Shown here one piece after another: positions 22,212 to 24,472 of a stretch of DNA of 24,472 nucleotides (position 1 is the first letter of the stretch; every line of letters starts with the position of its first letter). A program made the translations under genes and the position numbers. Below the pieces are notes generated by a model. That model saw nothing but the letters and a program-made list of their open reading frames with translations, had not been told where the DNA came from and ran no database searches. Source of the DNA: a virus; IMG/VR virus record IMGVR_UViG_3300015263_000221, positions 1-24,472 of that record. One strand, 5' to 3'.

Positions 22212-22621
22212 TCCTCTTCCCTTTCGTAAAATAATCCATTCTTAAGCTCCTCTTCCTCGGAGATATATCCATCCTGAGAAAGCATTGTCATGAAGATACT
22301 CAACATTATACACTCTAAATTTTTATGATTAGGAGTGTGATCCCAATGCTCTAAGTGAGACAATTCGTGAGCTAGATATTGTAGTAAATCTATAGTAGAG
22401 TACTCTTTTATCTTGTCAGATATCATATCATGGTAAGTGATATATAGAGTTATTCGGTAATTCTTTTGATCGTAATAAGTTATCAATCCATGAGAGTGTT
22501 GCCATCTCTCCTTGTTTCCAGTTTTGGAAGATATCTTTTTAAGCTTTTTTAGATTAGGGAGCAAATGCGAAACCGCATTAATATACTCCCTCATCCATTC
22601 TAACTTCTTTACGATAATCAT
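22208..22621 (-). CDS. SprT/YgjP-like metalloprotein
   Basis: The 137-residue product has AHELSHLEHWDHTPNHKNLE: H85, E86, H89 and H95 give HExxHxxxxxH, the same spacing as the third ligand in YgjP/WLM and SprT-like metalloproteases. The preceding beta strand (YRITLYITYHD) fits the fold. Residues 1-60 are basic and helical, then beta. In bacteria and phages the physiological role of such small proteins is mostly unknown; SprT relatives in eukaryotes cleave DNA-crosslinked proteins. There is no signal peptide, so it is likely cytoplasmic. No Shine-Dalgarno is visible; it starts 3 bases after the exonuclease stop and is probably coupled. Confidence 0.65.
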   Translation of the reverse strand: MIIVKKLEWMREYINAVSHLLPNLKKLKKISSKTGNKERWQHSHGLITYYDQKNYRITLYITYHDMISDKIKEYSTIDLLQYLAHELSHLEHWDHTPNHKNLECIMLSIFMTMLSQDGYISEEEELKNGLFYEREEE

Positions 22622-22623
22622 AT

Positions 22624-23421
22624 TTATTTTTTATAAGCTCGTAGTACTGAAGAAACCACAGAACTTTTAACGTATTCTGACAGTTGTAAAAATAACTCTT
22701 CTAGAGATAACACATCATACTTGTTATAAAGCTCCATAGATTTCCAAGCTTTCTGATTACCTTTAATACACTCATCCCATAAAGCAAATCCAGAAAACTC
22801 TCGATGGTCTTGTTTTTTGTATTTTTTATTTAGCTTCTTTGTCATGAACTCTAGTTTATTAGAAGTAAACCCGAACTTTCTAGAAGCCATTTTATAAGTA
22901 TCTACGGTTTGAAATTCACTAGGGCATCCCAATCCATGCTCAATAAATCTAGCGTTTAGTTTAGGTAAGTCAAACCTATCGCTGTTTTGTCCTATGATTA
23001 TATCGGCTTCATCCATGAGCTTCCACAAAGGCTTTAGTAGTTCTTTATCATTAAGTAGAGCCTTGCCTTTCTTCTTACGGTTATCCCGGTAGATAACCTC
23101 AGACTCGGAAGACCCTGCCCATTTGGCAGACCAAGACAGAATACTCCAGTCTTCGATGATCATATTAAGAGGGATGTTCTGGTTGAACGTACCCCAAATC
23201 CAAGCTTTAATTGGCTTGGTTTCGATATCGACATACAATACTTTTGGCACATCTTTTTCGATGTGTTTCGTATGCTTCTCAATCTTTCGACGCATGGAGT
23301 ATTCAGTAACATTCTCATCGAATTGACGATTAAAAAGTCTCGTAATTGACTTTCTACTTCTGCCTTTTTTATAGTGGCTTACAATAAAAGTTATCTGCTG
23401 TTTCGTTAATTCTTTTTTCAT
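22624..23421 (-). CDS. DEDDy 3'-5' exonuclease with N-terminal HTH
   Basis: Residues 60-250 contain the RNase H-like exonuclease motifs: VLYVDIETKP (D65, E67), IIIGQNSDRFD (N146, D151) and YNKYD (Y232, D236), giving the DEDDy set of proofreading-type exonucleases related to family B polymerase exonuclease domains. Residues 1-52 (LTKQQITFIVSHY, KKGRSRKSITRLFNRQ) look like a helix-turn-helix followed by a basic linker. The protein lacks a polymerase domain. It may trim or degrade DNA during replication or recombination; the HTH would target it. A weak AGGT site precedes the ATG. Confidence 0.75.
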   Translation of the reverse strand: MKKELTKQQITFIVSHYKKGRSRKSITRLFNRQFDENVTEYSMRRKIEKHTKHIEKDVPKVLYVDIETKPIKAWIWGTFNQNIPLNMIIEDWSILSWSAKWAGSSESEVIYRDNRKKKGKALLNDKELLKPLWKLMDEADIIIGQNSDRFDLPKLNARFIEHGLGCPSEFQTVDTYKMASRKFGFTSNKLEFMTKKLNKKYKKQDHREFSGFALWDECIKGNQKAWKSMELYNKYDVLSLEELFLQLSEYVKSSVVSSVLRAYKK

Positions 23422-23426
23422 AATAC

Positions 23427-23636
23427 CTACTGTGTTAACCTTGTAGTTTTGTTCATAGACTCACGAGCACACATCATATACATTGAGATAGATAGCATTA
23501 CAACTCTTTCTAAAGCTTCTCTTTGTTCGATATCTAAGTTGCTGACTTCTAGTTCCCCTTCTACTATATCTACTACACGTTCAATCCACTCATCTTCCAG
23601 AGTAATAGTAGCAATGGGATTCCCTTTTTGTTTCAT
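23427..23636 (-). CDS. Small unrecognised protein (69 aa)
   Basis: The 69-residue protein has a beta segment (NPIATITLEDEWIERV) then two helices (VVDIVEGELE; REALERVVMLSISMYMMCARESMNK). It is coupled to the flanking genes: AAAGGA lies 9 bases before its ATG, which overlaps the nuclease stop (ATGA), and the exonuclease starts 5 bases after its stop. The second helix is moderately hydrophobic but probably not transmembrane. No function can be assigned; position suggests a nuclease partner. Confidence 0.6.
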   Translation of the reverse strand: MKQKGNPIATITLEDEWIERVVDIVEGELEVSNLDIEQREALERVVMLSISMYMMCARESMNKTTRLTQ

Positions 23637-24160
23637 GCGTTGTCCTTTAAGTAAATAGCCTTCTTATCCCCAGCAAACTTTGACAACCTAGTATCTCCAA
23701 ATACTAAATTCTTAAAAGGTTTTTCTAATAGTATCTCTACTTCGGAGCAACTATCTCCAATAGCAACTCGACACCCTATTATAATATCATACTCATTACT
23801 AAATTCAAACAAAGGATCTTTAGCTTGGAATATCCAACTATCCCCATATCTACTAGCAGATTCGTAGGTTTGTGATTTTATATGAATATTGAATAGTCCC
23901 CATCTCATATCGGGGTCAAAGCTCTTTTTCTTTTTAGAATAGACACTCATATCTGGAGGAATTACGTTAAGCCTACCACGTTCGAGGTATATAAAAAATA
24001 CTCCCCACTCAGCAAGCTTTCCTATAAAGATATCTTGTTTAATCTTGTCGTAATTAAACTGCTTTCTTTTTTTGTAACAGTCTAGATTAGTAGAGATTAC
24101 TCTATCCGCAAAATGATCACACAGCTTTATAATGTCGGAATCTAAAAGATACTTGTTCAT
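23633..24160 (-). CDS. Possible PD-(D/E)XK-type nuclease
   Basis: The 175-residue protein contains KQDIFIGKLAEWGVFFIYLE (helix with E51), FDPDMRWGLFNIHIKSQ (D82/D84, then H93-x-K95) and SRYGDSWIFQAKDPLF. A helical Glu, an Asp-containing strand and a following strand ending in xK is the PD-(D/E)XK arrangement, but the (D/E) of the second motif is His here. Pattern and place among nucleic-acid genes suggest a nuclease or resolvase-like protein. Confidence is moderate; a structure prediction would settle the fold. It starts in ATGA overlap with the small lipoprotein gene. Confidence 0.55.
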   Translation of the reverse strand: MNKYLLDSDIIKLCDHFADRVISTNLDCYKKRKQFNYDKIKQDIFIGKLAEWGVFFIYLERGRLNVIPPDMSVYSKKKKSFDPDMRWGLFNIHIKSQTYESASRYGDSWIFQAKDPLFEFSNEYDIIIGCRVAIGDSCSEVEILLEKPFKNLVFGDTRLSKFAGDKKAIYLKDNA

Positions 24161-24273
24161 CGATTAAAGGTTCCGTTTTCATGACTGCTGGAAATGTTTT
24201 CCTCTTCATCAGTGAAAGTACGTTCGTGAGTTAGAGCACAAGAACAAAGCAATAGAAGCATTAGGTATTTCAT
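24157..24273 (-). CDS. Tiny probable lipoprotein (38 aa)
   Basis: The 38-codon frame starts at 24273 behind a strong GGAGGAA Shine-Dalgarno and ends in ATGA overlap with the nuclease gene. The product begins MKYLMLLLLCSCALTHERTF: a positive start, hydrophobic run and two cysteines. Cys12 in L-C-S-C gives a lipobox with an unusual residue at -2; Cys10 is an alternative. About 26 hydrophilic, acidic residues follow. It would be a surface or periplasmic lipoprotein. Superinfection-exclusion lipoproteins (for example T5 Llp) and outer spanins (Rz1) are this small, but the latter are usually proline-rich and next to Rz; neither can be confirmed. Confidence 0.6.
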   Translation of the reverse strand: MKYLMLLLLCSCALTHERTFTDEEENISSSHENGTFNR

Positions 24274-24275
24274 TT

Positions 24276-24455
24276 TTATTCCTCCGTATTAGTAATAACA
24301 AGTTCTTCTTCTGGTCGAATTTGATAGCCGCATGCCAATAGGAACTCTTTGAAATCAGATAAAATATCTGGCAAAGAAACAGCAACCGATTCTATCACAA
24401 CATTCGTTGTATCGAACTGATTACTTTTATCCCTTTCTTTTTTAAAAACAAACAT
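24276..24455 (-). CDS. Conserved small phage protein (59 aa)
   Basis: The 59-residue protein has MFVFKKERDK, then DTTNVVIESVAVSLPDILSD and FKEFLLACGYQI, ending in an acidic LVITNTEE. The pattern (F.R..D..D.T.V....AVSLP.I...F..FL.ACG) is one I recall from small conserved podovirus proteins of unknown function. The start at 24455 has a strong GGAGGA site 7 bases upstream. It ends two bases before the ATG of the lipoprotein gene, whose Shine-Dalgarno (GGAGGAA) lies inside this gene's last codons. Confidence 0.7.
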   Translation of the reverse strand: MFVFKKERDKSNQFDTTNVVIESVAVSLPDILSDFKEFLLACGYQIRPEEELVITNTEE

Positions 24456-24472
24456 TATTCATCCTCCGGAAT

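Noticed and set aside
1-24472. tRNA genes, CRISPR arrays or insertion sequences
   Set aside because: No cloverleaf, regularly spaced repeat array, transposase or terminal inverted repeats were seen.

Overview
The window is part of the genome of a tailed, podovirus-like phage, probably infecting a Gram-negative bacterium. It is AT-rich, has almost no intergenic space, many start/stop overlaps (ATGA, TAATG), and a block whose order recalls T7-like phages (tail adaptor, nozzle, GNAT-like protein, internal virion proteins, holin-like protein). The Gram-negative host is inferred from internal (ejection) virion proteins, Sec and lipoprotein-type signals and membrane-anchored envelope proteins. The species cannot be named from the sequence. 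Terminase, portal, major capsid protein, polymerases and an endolysin are not in the window.

Plus strand, 1-17885, virion genes: a 5'-truncated modular tail fibre (2-2104); a second fibre with a glycine-rich C-terminal domain (2104-3507); a 55-aa protein (3517-3684); an acidic 143-aa protein (3771-4202); an adaptor-like protein (4206-5180); a very large tail nozzle-like protein split by a +1 frameshift near 5750 (5183-9935); a small tail-associated protein (9957-10388); a GNAT-like protein (10416-10739); four putative ejection/internal virion proteins (10739-17538), the first with a LysM domain and about six degenerate repeats; and a small coiled-coil plus membrane-helix protein resembling a holin (17553-17885).

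Minus strand, 17844-24472, reading toward the virion block and overlapping it tail-to-tail: the upstream (right) part carries nucleic-acid and nucleotide genes, namely a conserved 59-aa protein, a 38-aa probable lipoprotein, a possible PD-(D/E)XK nuclease, a 69-aa protein, an HTH-DEDDy 3'-5' exonuclease, a SprT/YgjP-like metalloprotein, a dNMP kinase, a stand-alone degenerate Hint domain, a coiled-coil zinc-ribbon protein and an HNH nuclease. The downstream (left) part is envelope-directed: a membrane-anchored metzincin-like protease, a ClpP-fold serine protease with a Sec signal peptide and complete Ser-His-Asp triad, a membrane-anchored protein with a long hydrophilic linker, and two unrecognised proteins.

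The most unusual part is 18726-20443: two proteases of different catalytic classes, both predicted to act outside the cytoplasm, encoded by overlapping genes next to a membrane-anchored linker protein. I read it as a possible envelope-remodelling, lysis or exclusion module; that function is inference. Other notable points are the nozzle frameshift, the non-splicing Hint protein, the LysM/repeat ejection protein, and extended -10 motifs directly before starts that lack a Shine-Dalgarno.
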